NCBI RefSeq assembly: GCF_024347315.1
Contig: NZ_AP025461.1
Location: forward strand, 806,001-870,000
DNA from: Vibrio atlanticus
Lineage (GTDB): Bacteria; Pseudomonadota; Gammaproteobacteria; Enterobacterales; Vibrionaceae
Direction: 5' to 3'
DNA: 64,000 nt
Position 1 is the first letter of the stretch. The number at the start of each line of letters is the position of its first letter. The notes beneath the pieces were generated by a model. It was not told where the DNA came from, searched no databases, and worked only from the letters and a program-made list of their open reading frames with translations. Below are positions 1-7,871 of this stretch, piece by piece. Made by a program: the position numbers and the translations under genes.

Positions 1-100
1 AGAATGGAGGGTGATTGAGAGTATTTATCCAGGAGATAAGCGTAATGACGAGTGTATTTGCTAAGACCAGAAAAACAATGGCTTTACTGACATTGTTCAT
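1..100 (-). CDS. Partial small membrane protein, VtrC/ToxS-like partner (runs off left edge)
   Basis: An ATG at 100 on the minus strand opens a frame that stays open to the window edge (33 residues visible). It starts MNNVSKAIVFLVLANTL, a signal-anchor-like hydrophobic stretch. The start lies inside the last codons of the upstream regulator gene (17-nt overlap), as the next partner gene upstream also overlaps its regulator. By position and N-terminal shape it looks like the small membrane partner of the regulator at 84-881. This is inferred from context, because the body of the protein is outside the window. Confidence 0.55.
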   Translation of the reverse strand, partial: MNNVSKAIVFLVLANTLVITLISWINTLNHPPF

Positions 101-881
101 TAATTTCCTCTCTTACTTGCTCGATTGAATAGTCTCGGGAAAAACTAAAATTCATTGTGTTGTGTTCATGTAAATTATTAGGTTGATAAACACACGATAC
201 ATAGAGTTGCTCAGGGTTTTCAGAAATATAGAGCATACGTAAGTCACTTGAGTATCTCCCTTTGAGGTCATTGAAACGTTTATCTCCATTTTTAGTATCA
301 GTAAAATAGTACGTTACGCCCAAATGTTCACGTTGGTTCCATTGAATACGATCTGTGGTGCTATTGTAATATATGATCCGCGTTAACCAAGTGAGACTAA
401 CTAAAAATAATAGTGAGAGAGTCAATAGAATGAATCTTTGAAGGTATTGTAGATGGGCCGATAGACTGGTCTTCTCATGGTCTTGAGGTTGGAGAGTGTC
501 TGGGATTATTTCTGAACTAGGTGTTGATGAGTTGTTTTGTTCAAGAACTATTGGTACCTCAAGGCTTATTATGTTGCTTACCAGTAAATAACCATGCTTT
601 GGGACTGTTTTTATAATATTTTGTTGTCGACCATTGTCACCTAAAGCTATACGTAGGTGGGCTATAGACTGAGTTAAACTAGCTTGCGAGACGACTCGCC
701 CTGGCCAAGCCACGTCGATTAAGGTACTTTTTAAAACGGTTTCTCCTTGATTTTTACATAAAAGCTCTAAAATTTTACAATCTGTAGAGTGCAATTTTTT
801 GCTCTCCCCATTACTTTGGTTAGTTAGCTGGCGCCTAAGGGTTGGATTAAATATCCACATGCTATGTTGTTTTCTTGTCAT
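84..881 (-). CDS. ToxR/VtrA-like membrane-anchored transcription regulator (second copy)
   Basis: One-component membrane regulator of the ToxR type. The cytoplasmic N-terminus is an OmpR-type winged helix (about residues 25-100; WPGRVVSQASLTQSI, TVPKHGYLL). A linker, one membrane segment (about 149-170) and a periplasmic domain of about 95 residues follow. The periplasmic part ends with the pattern YVSC...NFS...EQCQ shared with the regulator at 1367-2104, so the two are paralogues. The frame is open from a GTG at 920, but the ATG at 881 is preferred because the protein then begins like its paralogue (MTRKQHSMWIF versus MQLSMWDF). With that start it overlaps the upstream partner gene by 20 nt. 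The DNA target and signal are unknown. VtrA of V. parahaemolyticus, a bile-salt receptor subunit, is the closest architecture I know. Confidence 0.8.
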   Translation of the reverse strand: MTRKQHSMWIFNPTLRRQLTNQSNGESKKLHSTDCKILELLCKNQGETVLKSTLIDVAWPGRVVSQASLTQSIAHLRIALGDNGRQQNIIKTVPKHGYLLVSNIISLEVPIVLEQNNSSTPSSEIIPDTLQPQDHEKTSLSAHLQYLQRFILLTLSLLFLVSLTWLTRIIYYNSTTDRIQWNQREHLGVTYYFTDTKNGDKRFNDLKGRYSSDLRMLYISENPEQLYVSCVYQPNNLHEHNTMNFSFSRDYSIEQVREEINEQCQ

Positions 882-1392
882 TGACGTCAATTTTTTCTTT
901 ATTTTTAGATATATTGACACATTGAACTGAGCTGTTCGACAGTTGGATGTAACAATATTGGTGGGAGGTTTCTAACAAAGTTTGAAAATTTTCTTCGCCG
1001 CCATCAAAGAGCACATGTTGCTCTGGTAAATCAAAATATTCTGTTTCTGGAGAGTTAACCAGTTGATTTATATATTTTATGGAATAAATGGATTTCGGCC
1101 AAAAGGTAATAAGGAATTGTGTGTCCAGTTTTTTTCCATTGTCGAAATGGATAGAAGCCAGTAATAGAAATCGGTTCCATAGATAAGGTTTTAAGTGATA
1201 GTCGATTTTTCTGTATTTATTGTCTCCCATTTGCTCACCGTAAGTCAGAACCGTTTTACTTATTTGGGTATTAACGTTTTGAGCAAAACTAGGAATAAAC
1301 GATGCATTGAGAAAAATTTGAATAGGAAACAAGGCAAGTAAAAAGACAACGCTGAGCAAATAGTGTTTATTGGCATTTTTGTACAATATCAT
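862..1392 (-). CDS. VtrC/ToxS-like small periplasmic partner of the upstream regulator
   Basis: Predicted 176-residue protein with a short cytoplasmic end (MILYKNANKHY), one signal-anchor helix (about 11-30) and a periplasmic domain rich in beta-type sequence. Two late cysteines (YCYIQLSNSSVQC) could form a disulfide. It overlaps the regulator gene upstream by 26 nt and the next regulator gene downstream. That is the usual layout of ToxR-ToxS and VtrA-VtrC pairs, where the small protein completes or stabilises the periplasmic sensor domain. I do not recognise the sequence itself. The assignment rests on gene order, size and topology. Confidence 0.65.
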   Translation of the reverse strand: MILYKNANKHYLLSVVFLLALFPIQIFLNASFIPSFAQNVNTQISKTVLTYGEQMGDNKYRKIDYHLKPYLWNRFLLLASIHFDNGKKLDTQFLITFWPKSIYSIKYINQLVNSPETEYFDLPEQHVLFDGGEENFQTLLETSHQYCYIQLSNSSVQCVNISKNKEKIDVNDKKTT

Positions 1393-2104
1393 TGCTAATC
1401 CCCTCTATAGCGCGCTTAATATCAATAGAAAAGTTGATGCTTTGGCCGTAAGGTGATGATGCATTCTGGTGAATGCAACTTACATAAATCCTAGTTTTAT
1501 TTGAAGCAATATAAAAATTTACATTGTTTAAAGTAGGGTGCCTAATCAGCTGCTCTAAGAGTTGTTGACTATGAAAATCGTTGTTCTTGATCGTAAAGGT
1601 GTTAGTTTGAGAGTTCAACCTTGACATGTTCAGTTTAGGTTCGCTTTGTGAAGGTATGAACAAAAACCAAAACAGTAAACAGTTCATGCTGACTAATAAA
1701 ACTATTACGCCAGCTTGCCAAGAACACTTAAGCTTAAAAGCTACTACCTTATCAGGTCGCCTAGTCTCGGGTTGGGCTTGGTTAGTTAAAACTAGAGCTA
1801 TTTTATTATAAGCGACAAAGTAACCGGCTTTAGGTACGGTTCGAATGATACATTGTGCTTCCACTGTATCATTCAAAGCTAAACGTAATGATGCAATGGC
1901 GTGTGTGATACTGGCATCTGAAACAAATTTCCCCGGCCAAATTTTTTTGTGAATTTCAGATTTAGTTACGACTCGATGGTTATTCGACAGTAAGAGCAAT
2001 AATAACTGGCTTTCTGTTTTTGTTAGTCTCTTTTCTTCACCTGATATTTTATTTCGAAGTTGAGAGTGTTCATGAGGTCTAAAATCCCACATAGATAGCT
2101 GCAT
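1367..2104 (-). CDS. ToxR/VtrA-like membrane-anchored transcription regulator (first copy)
   Basis: Predicted 245-residue regulator. It has a winged-helix DNA-binding domain (about residues 30-97; IWPGKFVSDASITHAI, RTVPKAGYFV), one membrane helix (about 130-151) and a periplasmic domain of about 95 residues with two cysteines (YVSC, QKCQ at the end). It is the first gene of a minus-strand run of four overlapping genes that alternate regulator and small membrane partner. Its length matches VtrA-type regulators better than ToxR itself. The promoter should lie in the AT-rich stretch above 2104. Binding sites and targets cannot be read from this window. Confidence 0.82.
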   Translation of the reverse strand: MQLSMWDFRPHEHSQLRNKISGEEKRLTKTESQLLLLLLSNNHRVVTKSEIHKKIWPGKFVSDASITHAIASLRLALNDTVEAQCIIRTVPKAGYFVAYNKIALVLTNQAQPETRRPDKVVAFKLKCSWQAGVIVLLVSMNCLLFWFLFIPSQSEPKLNMSRLNSQTNTFTIKNNDFHSQQLLEQLIRHPTLNNVNFYIASNKTRIYVSCIHQNASSPYGQSINFSIDIKRAIEGISNDIVQKCQ

Positions 2105-2635
2105 ACCTATACTTGGTGTTGTTTTTAAATGAAATATTACAAATTTACCAAATTATTCAATAGACAACAACTAGGAAAATAGTATGAACTCGAGTTTATA
2201 ATGAGAGTTGATGATAGGCGTTGAGGGCAATTTTGCTTTGTTTTTTAACGAGAACTTTGAAAGGTATACTTAAATCAGCACAGTTACTTTCATTTATGTG
2301 TGTGGTTTCATTTAGATGCGTTGATACCTTCCTCTTATGAGGTCGTATGTATAACGATATCGACTCTACTTAACTAATCTATGGGATTGCATCAGTGTAC
2401 TATTGGATAGAGACAGTTGTAACTAATTTGATATTATTTAATTAAATGATGGAGTGCCATGTTGTATTTTATTATGTAATTTTCAATTAAAATTTCTTCT
2501 ACTAATGGTTTTAGTATAGATGATTATTCTAGTTTAAGAGCCCCTAATGATACCAGGATTAACAACCCTATAAATATATTTTGTTTTTTTATGCTTTTCA
2601 TTATTGATTGTTATTTATAAAATTGGAATTAGGTT
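2105..2635. other. AT-rich intergenic stretch, no gene seen
   Basis: This stretch of about 530 bases separates the regulator operon from the thiol peroxidase pair. It is AT-rich with many stops in all frames. It probably carries the promoter of the leftward regulator operon. No RNA gene, repeat or convincing small gene was recognised. Confidence 0.5.
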
Positions 2636-2667
2636 AATATATAAGAGGCTAATGCCCCTTATATATT
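2636..2667 (-). terminator. Hairpin after the thiol peroxidase pair
   Basis: Near-perfect inverted repeat AATATATAAG / CTTATATATT with an inner GGC/GCC pairing and a TAAT loop. It lies 8 bases past the stop codon of the gene at 2676-3284. There is no long T run on the minus strand, so terminator strength is uncertain. Confidence 0.5.
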
Positions 2668-2675
2668 TCCGGAGT

Positions 2676-3284
2676 CTAGCGGTTTTCTAACGCAACTTTC
2701 ACTGCTCGTTCTAAACTAGGGATAGTTGTAAGTTCAGGTACTCTTTGGGTATAAATGACTTGGTTATTCATACCCACTACAATAATACTTCGACTAAGTA
2801 AGCCTAACTGCTTAATTTGAGTTCCTGTATTGAGGCCAAACTTATGTTCCGAAGAGTCAGAAAGATATGTCGCTCCGTCAAGAGAATGCTCTCTAATGAA
2901 CCGCTGTTGAGCAAAAGGAGTATCCGCACTGACTGCATAAAATTCAATGTCTTGAAGTTTGTGATGGTTGCTTTCTATGTATTGAGAAAGCTCAATAGCT
3001 TGTTGAACACAAACAGGTGTATCAACAGATGTCAATATGCTATAGATTTTGATCGATTTACTTTGCGCACTAGTATCATAGCTTTCTAAATCTGAAGTCA
3101 ACATCTTAGCTGAAGGCAATAAATCGCCTGCTTCTAATGGTGTACCAATCAGATCAAACTTTGTGGTGTTATCAAGTGTTACGACTTGTGTCTCTCCAAA
3201 TCCAGCATCGTCTTCAGTAGTTTCAAACTTTGCGAAGGCGTTTATTGAATAAAGGGTGGCAGCAACAATAAGTAGTTTACGCAT
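2676..3284 (-). CDS. Exported thiol-peroxidase-like protein with one cysteine
   Basis: A 202-residue paralogue of the Tpx protein next door, with a typical signal peptide (MRKLLIVAATLYSINAFA) and so probably periplasmic. The peroxiredoxin core is present: the TSVDTPVC motif places the peroxidatic cysteine at residue 92. The resolving cysteine of Tpx is absent, since the equivalent of RFCGAEG reads RFIREHS. Cys92 is the only cysteine in the protein. It starts two bases after the stop of tpx, so the two are co-transcribed. If active, it would need an external thiol or another periplasmic protein to reduce it. It could also have lost peroxidase activity. Confidence 0.82.
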   Translation of the reverse strand: MRKLLIVAATLYSINAFAKFETTEDDAGFGETQVVTLDNTTKFDLIGTPLEAGDLLPSAKMLTSDLESYDTSAQSKSIKIYSILTSVDTPVCVQQAIELSQYIESNHHKLQDIEFYAVSADTPFAQQRFIREHSLDGATYLSDSSEHKFGLNTGTQIKQLGLLSRSIIVVGMNNQVIYTQRVPELTTIPSLERAVKVALENR

Positions 3285-3286
3285 GA

Positions 3287-3784
3287 TTATGATAAAACCG
3301 CTAGCGCAGATTCATAGTTTGGTTCAGTAGTAATTTCAGAAACCAATTCGCTATGTTTGACTATACCATCTTGACCGATAACGATAACAGCTCTCGCAGC
3401 TAATCCTTCAAGCGCACCTTCATTTAAGTTTACACCGTAGTTTTCAGTGAATGATGACTCTCTGAAAAAAGACGCTGTTGTTACTTTATCAATGCCTTCT
3501 GCACCACAAAAACGATTCATAGCAAAGGGTAGATCAGCAGAAATACATAATACGATTGTATTGTCTAAATTCGCGAATTTTTCGTTAAATGTACGAACGC
3601 TTGCTGCACAAACAGGAGTGTCGATGCTAGGGAAGATATTTAGCAAGACATTTTTCCCTTTTAGGCTTTCTAAAGTTAGGTTATTTAACTCTTTGTCGCA
3701 GAGAGTGAAACTTGGTGCTACTTGATTAGGCTTAGGGAATAGACCTGAGATAGCAACGGGGTTACCTTGGAAAGTTATAGACAT
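3287..3784 (-). CDS. tpx: Thiol peroxidase Tpx (atypical 2-Cys peroxiredoxin)
   Basis: Cytoplasmic peroxiredoxin of 165 residues that reduces hydrogen peroxide and organic peroxides using thioredoxin. Visible features are the substrate-site motif FPSIDTPVC with the peroxidatic Cys59, the resolving Cys93 (NRFCG) and the conserved arginine in AARAVIVIG. Its length equals that of E. coli Tpx (168). It is the first gene of a two-gene minus-strand operon with the exported paralogue. An AT-rich region above 3784 should hold the promoter. No clear OxyR site was recognised. Confidence 0.95.
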   Translation of the reverse strand: MSITFQGNPVAISGLFPKPNQVAPSFTLCDKELNNLTLESLKGKNVLLNIFPSIDTPVCAASVRTFNEKFANLDNTIVLCISADLPFAMNRFCGAEGIDKVTTASFFRESSFTENYGVNLNEGALEGLAARAVIVIGQDGIVKHSELVSEITTEPNYESALAVLS

Positions 3785-4365
3785 ATTATTACCTTTTGTT
3801 GTTTATTTTTAGGTTCGAAATTATTGAGCGGCGTGATAGTAGTTTGATATTTATAAATAACAAATCCGATGTGTTATTTTTTTTGTTATTTCTTTTTGTT
3901 ATTTTTTGATATTTAATGAATAATACGTTAAGTCCTAAATACCCCTCATATTAGTCTGATTTAGAGGGTTTGATTGGTGTATAATTTTTAATTTATATAA
4001 TGCTTTCTGAAAGGTTTTATTCATTAATCGTGTTTGTTTCGCGAAAATTAATTTTTTCCTAGGGAAGAAACATGATCTTTTTACGTTGGTTTTTGATTCC
4101 TCAACGATGAACGAGCTGTATTCAGGAATTAGTCTTCATACCTAAACAAAGAACCCCCAGTCATGCTGTTTTTGTTGGTCAACTTTCAAAGACAGCGTGA
4201 CTTCTTACATTTACAATAAAATCAGACCATAGAGTAGATTCATTATTATATTTTGATAGTTTCTAACTATCCCACACCACACCACGATTTTGCAGTCACG
4301 CTCGCTACTCCCGTTGTATATGATTCTGAAAATAAAGACAAAACTGACAATGGAAACACTGGGAA
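3785..4365. other. AT-rich intergenic stretch
   Basis: About 580 bases between divergent units. T-rich tracts near 3870-3915 and other low-complexity AT sequence are present. The tpx promoter must lie in the left part. No RNA gene or convincing coding sequence was recognised apart from the short signal-peptide frame that starts at 4366. Confidence 0.45.
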
Positions 4366-4476
4366 ATGAAAAAAACATTTGCATTTTTACTCGTTATTTC
4401 GACTCAGACCTTAGCGAAGGCCTTCCAGCCAATGATTATAAATGGAAAGGTAGTGGAAAAATTTTTGCGCGAATGA
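4366..4476 (+). CDS. Possible 36-residue secreted peptide or 5' remnant of an exported protein
   Basis: An ATG at 4366 gives a textbook signal peptide (MKKTFAFLLVISTQTLAKA), a 17-residue remainder and a TGA stop. A frame with a clean cleavage site rarely arises by chance. It may be a genuine short exported peptide, or what is left of a gene cut by a stop or frameshift. No similar sequence continues in the other frames downstream. It lies 133 bases before the exported protein gene at 4610, which also begins MKKT. Confidence 0.35.
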   Translation: MKKTFAFLLVISTQTLAKAFQPMIINGKVVEKFLRE

Positions 4477-4609
4477 ATATACGTCCTTGACATATCCATT
4501 AACAAATGTAGGAAGAAAATATTGAATAAATGAATTGAAGAGAAAGAATTTTGTCACCTTTAACTCCTGGAAATATTCAGCGAGAGGATTCACGAAAAAT
4601 TTCAACACT

Positions 4610-5116
4610 ATGAAAAAAACAACAATGCCATTTAAAAATAAATATGCTTACTTTTTATATGCTCCTTTGCTGTTCTGGAGTATAAATGCGTTTTCCGTTC
4701 AACTTACATACGCAGACGAAGCTTCTGCATTTAAAGCCGCAGGCTATAGCTTCGATGGTAAATCTTGGCGTAGTAATTGTCAGGAATTTAGCTTCACCTC
4801 ATTGGATGAAATAACTGTTGTACGAGATTTGAATGGTGATGGTCAGCCTGAGGTGATTATTATAGAAAGTAATACATATTGTTATGGCAATACCGGCTAT
4901 CACTATACTCTCGTCAGTAAACAGAATAATAGTAGTTGGAAGCTAATCACTAGTGGAGTTGGAATACCCAAGCTAATAATGAATGAGGAACATCACGGTT
5001 GGCCGGATATTGAGGTAGGCGGTCCGGGTTTTTGTTTTCCTGTCATGCGTTGGAATGGCTGCAATTACGTATTCAATCGGTATCAATATGATGATGTACC
5101 TTGTTATCTACAATAA
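4610..5116 (+). CDS. Exported hypothetical protein with FG-GAP/VCBS-like motif
   Basis: Predicted exported protein of 168 residues when started at the ATG at 4610. The frame is open from 4535, but the later ATG gives a proper signal sequence (hydrophobic core YFLYAPLLFWSINAFSV, cleavage near TYA). The mature part holds a calcium-loop-like DLNGDGQPEVIII segment, as in FG-GAP and VCBS repeat proteins, and six cysteines that suggest disulfides. I do not recognise a function. It lies alone between the peroxidase pair and the Zorya-type cluster. Confidence 0.65.
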   Translation: MKKTTMPFKNKYAYFLYAPLLFWSINAFSVQLTYADEASAFKAAGYSFDGKSWRSNCQEFSFTSLDEITVVRDLNGDGQPEVIIIESNTYCYGNTGYHYTLVSKQNNSSWKLITSGVGIPKLIMNEEHHGWPDIEVGGPGFCFPVMRWNGCNYVFNRYQYDDVPCYLQ

Positions 5117-5466
5117 TTGACGCTGCTACTTTAGCTAAATGCCAACGACCAAAGATATTGCAAAATAAGTTGTGGTGATCTGCGCGATTAGTGAAGCTTT
5201 CGTTAGCCAAAAATTCCATTTCTTTCGCAAGTATTATTAAGGTTGCGTTATATTTCACTGTAATTGCCCCATTATTGATATATACAGTACGGTAAATTAT
5301 TTATCACAAGTGAAGACAAAGACGGGTCAGAGAAACAATGTAGACAAGGGCAATTCGACAGCCTTTTATGACTGTCACCATGTTATGAAAATGATCCTTT
5401 ATCTCTTCTTTCATTTTCAAAGTTGGAGATAAAGCCGAACCACTATTAAATCAACGAGAACTTATA
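5117..5466. other. Intergenic region upstream of the Zorya-type operon
   Basis: A stretch of 350 bases that must contain the promoter of the rightward three-gene cluster. No strong sigma-70 box pair, operator or RNA was identified with confidence. A leftward open frame at 5073-5258 was considered and rejected. Confidence 0.4.
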
Positions 5467-7170
5467 ATGTCAGAACAATTAGAGATGATTCTTTTGAGCC
5501 TGAGTGCAGGGGCAGTCAGTACCCTAGTTGCAGTGCTAATCATCGGTGTGTTTTTTGTAGCAATATGGTTAGGAAAGACAGGCAGAAACAGAGATTTCGT
5601 TAGCTACGCACCAACTCTTCTAACCACATTGGGTATACTCGGTACGTTCTTTGGGATTGTGCTTGGCTTGTTAGAGTTCGATCAAAACAATATCGAAACA
5701 AGCATACCTCCACTTTTAGCAGGTCTTAAGACAGCGTTCATAACGAGTCTGATGGGGATCTTCGCATCTCTATTACTTAAGACGCTCAGCACTATTCCTC
5801 TCTTCAAACCCAAAAAAGCGAAAGAGCAAAAACTTGGCGCGACACCGGAAGATATTCTTTCTGCAATACAGTATCAATCCACAGAAACAAAGGCTTTGAA
5901 AGATGCTCTAGTCGGTAACGAAGAGTCTACGTTGCTTGGTCAATTCAAGATGATTCGCAGCGACATAAACGACAATGCCAAGCTATCCCGAAAGACGCTT
6001 GATGAAAGGGCCGAAACTGAAGAAGAGAGATTTAAAGAGTTTTCCACGAATCTGTGGCTCAAGATGCAGGAGTTTGCCGATGTCTTGTCGAAATCTGCGA
6101 CAGATCAGGTTATAGAGGCGCTTAAGCAGGTTATTACTGACTTCAATAGCAATTTGACAGAGCAGTTTGGCGACAATTTCAAACAACTAAACGAGGCAGT
6201 GTTGCTTCTCGTTAGGTGGCAAGAAGATTACAAAAACCAACTCGAGCAAATGCAGAGCCAGTATGAGCTGGGCGTAAAATCAATTGCCTCTACCGAGTCT
6301 TCGGTCGCGACAATCAGCGAGCACAGTAAAGTGATACCTGAAGCTATGATTCAACTTAAAGAAATCATGGAGGTCTGCAATCACCAAATATCTGAGCTTG
6401 AGAGTCATCTTGGTGCATTCAGGGATATGAGAGACAAAGCGGTTGAAGCCGTGCCGGAGATTCAAAACCAGATAGAGAATGTGGTGAGTAGTATATCTAA
6501 ATCAGTCGAGACTGCTAATACCCACTATGCCGATATGCTCACTGAAGCCGAGAAAGGCATAAACAATGTCAGCGAAAAGCTAATAGAGAGCTCTGAAACT
6601 ATCGGCAAGTCTATAGACTTGGCTGCAACTGAATTTACAGATAATGCAGCTAGAACGAACGAAAGCCTCAAAACAAGCTCCGACTACCTTCAAGACCAAA
6701 CTGGAATTATCAAGCAGCACCTAGAAGACGCTGTTTCTGATCTGAATAACACTATGCGCGGCATGATTGAAATGCTAGTTACTGATGCCAAGCAGATGTC
6801 AGAAACGATGACCACCGCTAACCAGAACCTAGTTACCGATACCAACAAAGTGTCTGATGCGATTGTTAATTCGGCAGGTAAGTTGCAACAGAGATTGTCT
6901 GACGTTATCGACGAGGCATCAACTCAGCAAATTAATCAAGCTAGACGCACGTTCGAGGCGATGGAAGAGAGTATTCGAAACCAAGTCGGGTTAACTGGCG
7001 AGGCGGTAGATTCTCAGCTCAAGTTGATTGATGAGTCTATGCAGCAAGAGATTAACCGTGTCATTACTGAGATGGGACGAGCTCTTACTCAGGTGACAGG
7101 CAAGTTTGTAGAGGATTATGTGAAGCTGACTCAGGCAATGAATGAGATCGTTAACGAGCGAGTTGCCTAA
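5467..7170 (+). CDS. zorA: ZorA-like MotA/TolQ/ExbB-type motor protein with long coiled tail
   Basis: First gene of a putative type II Zorya anti-phage system. The N-terminus has three membrane segments (about residues 12-36, 48-70 and 83-108), and the Gly- and Thr-rich second and third helices (TLGILGTFFGIVLGLL; LKTAFITSLMGIFASLL) are typical of MotA/ExbB/TolQ channel proteins. Residues from about 120 to 567 are almost wholly helical, polar sequence, as expected for the long cytoplasmic tail of ZorA. MotA itself is about 290 residues with no such tail. The TAA stop shares its last base with the ATG of the next gene (TAATG), which indicates translational coupling. In characterised Zorya systems a ZorA pentamer surrounds a ZorB dimer and works as a proton-driven motor that senses phage entry. 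Confidence 0.85.
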   Translation: MSEQLEMILLSLSAGAVSTLVAVLIIGVFFVAIWLGKTGRNRDFVSYAPTLLTTLGILGTFFGIVLGLLEFDQNNIETSIPPLLAGLKTAFITSLMGIFASLLLKTLSTIPLFKPKKAKEQKLGATPEDILSAIQYQSTETKALKDALVGNEESTLLGQFKMIRSDINDNAKLSRKTLDERAETEEERFKEFSTNLWLKMQEFADVLSKSATDQVIEALKQVITDFNSNLTEQFGDNFKQLNEAVLLLVRWQEDYKNQLEQMQSQYELGVKSIASTESSVATISEHSKVIPEAMIQLKEIMEVCNHQISELESHLGAFRDMRDKAVEAVPEIQNQIENVVSSISKSVETANTHYADMLTEAEKGINNVSEKLIESSETIGKSIDLAATEFTDNAARTNESLKTSSDYLQDQTGIIKQHLEDAVSDLNNTMRGMIEMLVTDAKQMSETMTTANQNLVTDTNKVSDAIVNSAGKLQQRLSDVIDEASTQQINQARRTFEAMEESIRNQVGLTGEAVDSQLKLIDESMQQEINRVITEMGRALTQVTGKFVEDYVKLTQAMNEIVNERVA

Positions 7171-7871
7171 TGGACAAGATATTCGGTAAAAGCAATGCCG
7201 CCGAAGAGGAGAATGGAGAGCATTGGCTTTCCATCTCAGACCTAATGGCCGGCTTAATGATGGTGTTTTTATTTATCGCCATCGTATTCATGCTCAAGAC
7301 TCAGAAAGAAAGCCAGAAGATAAAAGATGTAGCAGTTGCCTATCAAGAGAACCAAGTTGCCATTTACGATGCTTTAGTGAATGAATTCAAAGGCGATTTG
7401 GATTTATGGGGAGCAGAGATTGATAAGGAAACTCTGTCATTCAACTTCAAGTCACCTGACGTACTGTTCGCAAACAACCAGACAAAGATTAAGACTGCTT
7501 ACAAGAGGATCTTAAATCAGTTCTTCCCACGCTATATCGAGGTTCTTAAGCCGTTTCGCGACTCGATTGATGAAGTGAGAATTGAGGGGCACACATCTAG
7601 CGCAGGTCTTAGAGGCTCAACCAAAGAGCAGGCTTATTTTTACAATATGAGGTTGTCACAAGGTAGAACACGCTCCGTTTTGCAATACGGCTACAGCTTA
7701 ATGCCGGAAGAGTCAGATTGGATAACTTCCAGAGTAGCTGCGGTTGGGTTCTCTTCCTCGAGGTTGGTCAAAGTAGACGGGTTAGAAGACCCAGATAAAT
7801 CACGTCGAGTCTCGTTTAGAGCCATTACAAACGCTGACATACAGATAAAACAAATTCTTGGTGAGAACTGA
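7170..7871 (+). CDS. zorB: ZorB-like MotB/OmpA-domain stator protein
   Basis: Predicted 233-residue inner-membrane protein. A short N-terminus is followed by one membrane helix (about residues 23-42) that starts with SISDLMAGLMMVFLF. Asp24 is in the position of the proton-carrying aspartate of MotB. The periplasmic part ends in an OmpA-like peptidoglycan-binding domain (about 130-220; IEGHTSSAG, MRLSQGRTRSVLQY). Its gene overlaps zorA and the nuclease gene by one base at each end (TAATG and TGATG), so all three products are probably made together. ZorB dimers anchor ZorA to the cell wall. A flagellar MotB was rejected because no flagellar gene is nearby and the third gene is a nuclease. Confidence 0.87.
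   Translation: MDKIFGKSNAAEEENGEHWLSISDLMAGLMMVFLFIAIVFMLKTQKESQKIKDVAVAYQENQVAIYDALVNEFKGDLDLWGAEIDKETLSFNFKSPDVLFANNQTKIKTAYKRILNQFFPRYIEVLKPFRDSIDEVRIEGHTSSAGLRGSTKEQAYFYNMRLSQGRTRSVLQYGYSLMPEESDWITSRVAAVGFSSSRLVKVDGLEDPDKSRRVSFRAITNADIQIKQILGEN

Noticed and set aside
1626..1811. Rightward frame inside the first regulator gene
   Set aside because: Antisense to a well-supported ToxR-type gene, with no motifs or ribosome site.
4290..4490. Rightward 66-codon frame
   Set aside because: Out of frame with the clear signal-peptide frame at 4366-4476, and its composition is not protein-like.
5073..5258. Leftward 61-codon frame with ADHH and LAKVA segments, faintly like pterin dehydratase
   Set aside because: The order and spacing of motifs do not fit the family, it overlaps the end of the exported protein gene, and there is no ribosome site.
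5467..7871. Flagellar motor (MotA-MotB) or ExbB-TolR reading of the first two cluster genes
   Set aside because: The long coiled tail, the OmpA domain, the lack of flagellar or Ton genes and the coupled HNH gene fit Zorya better.
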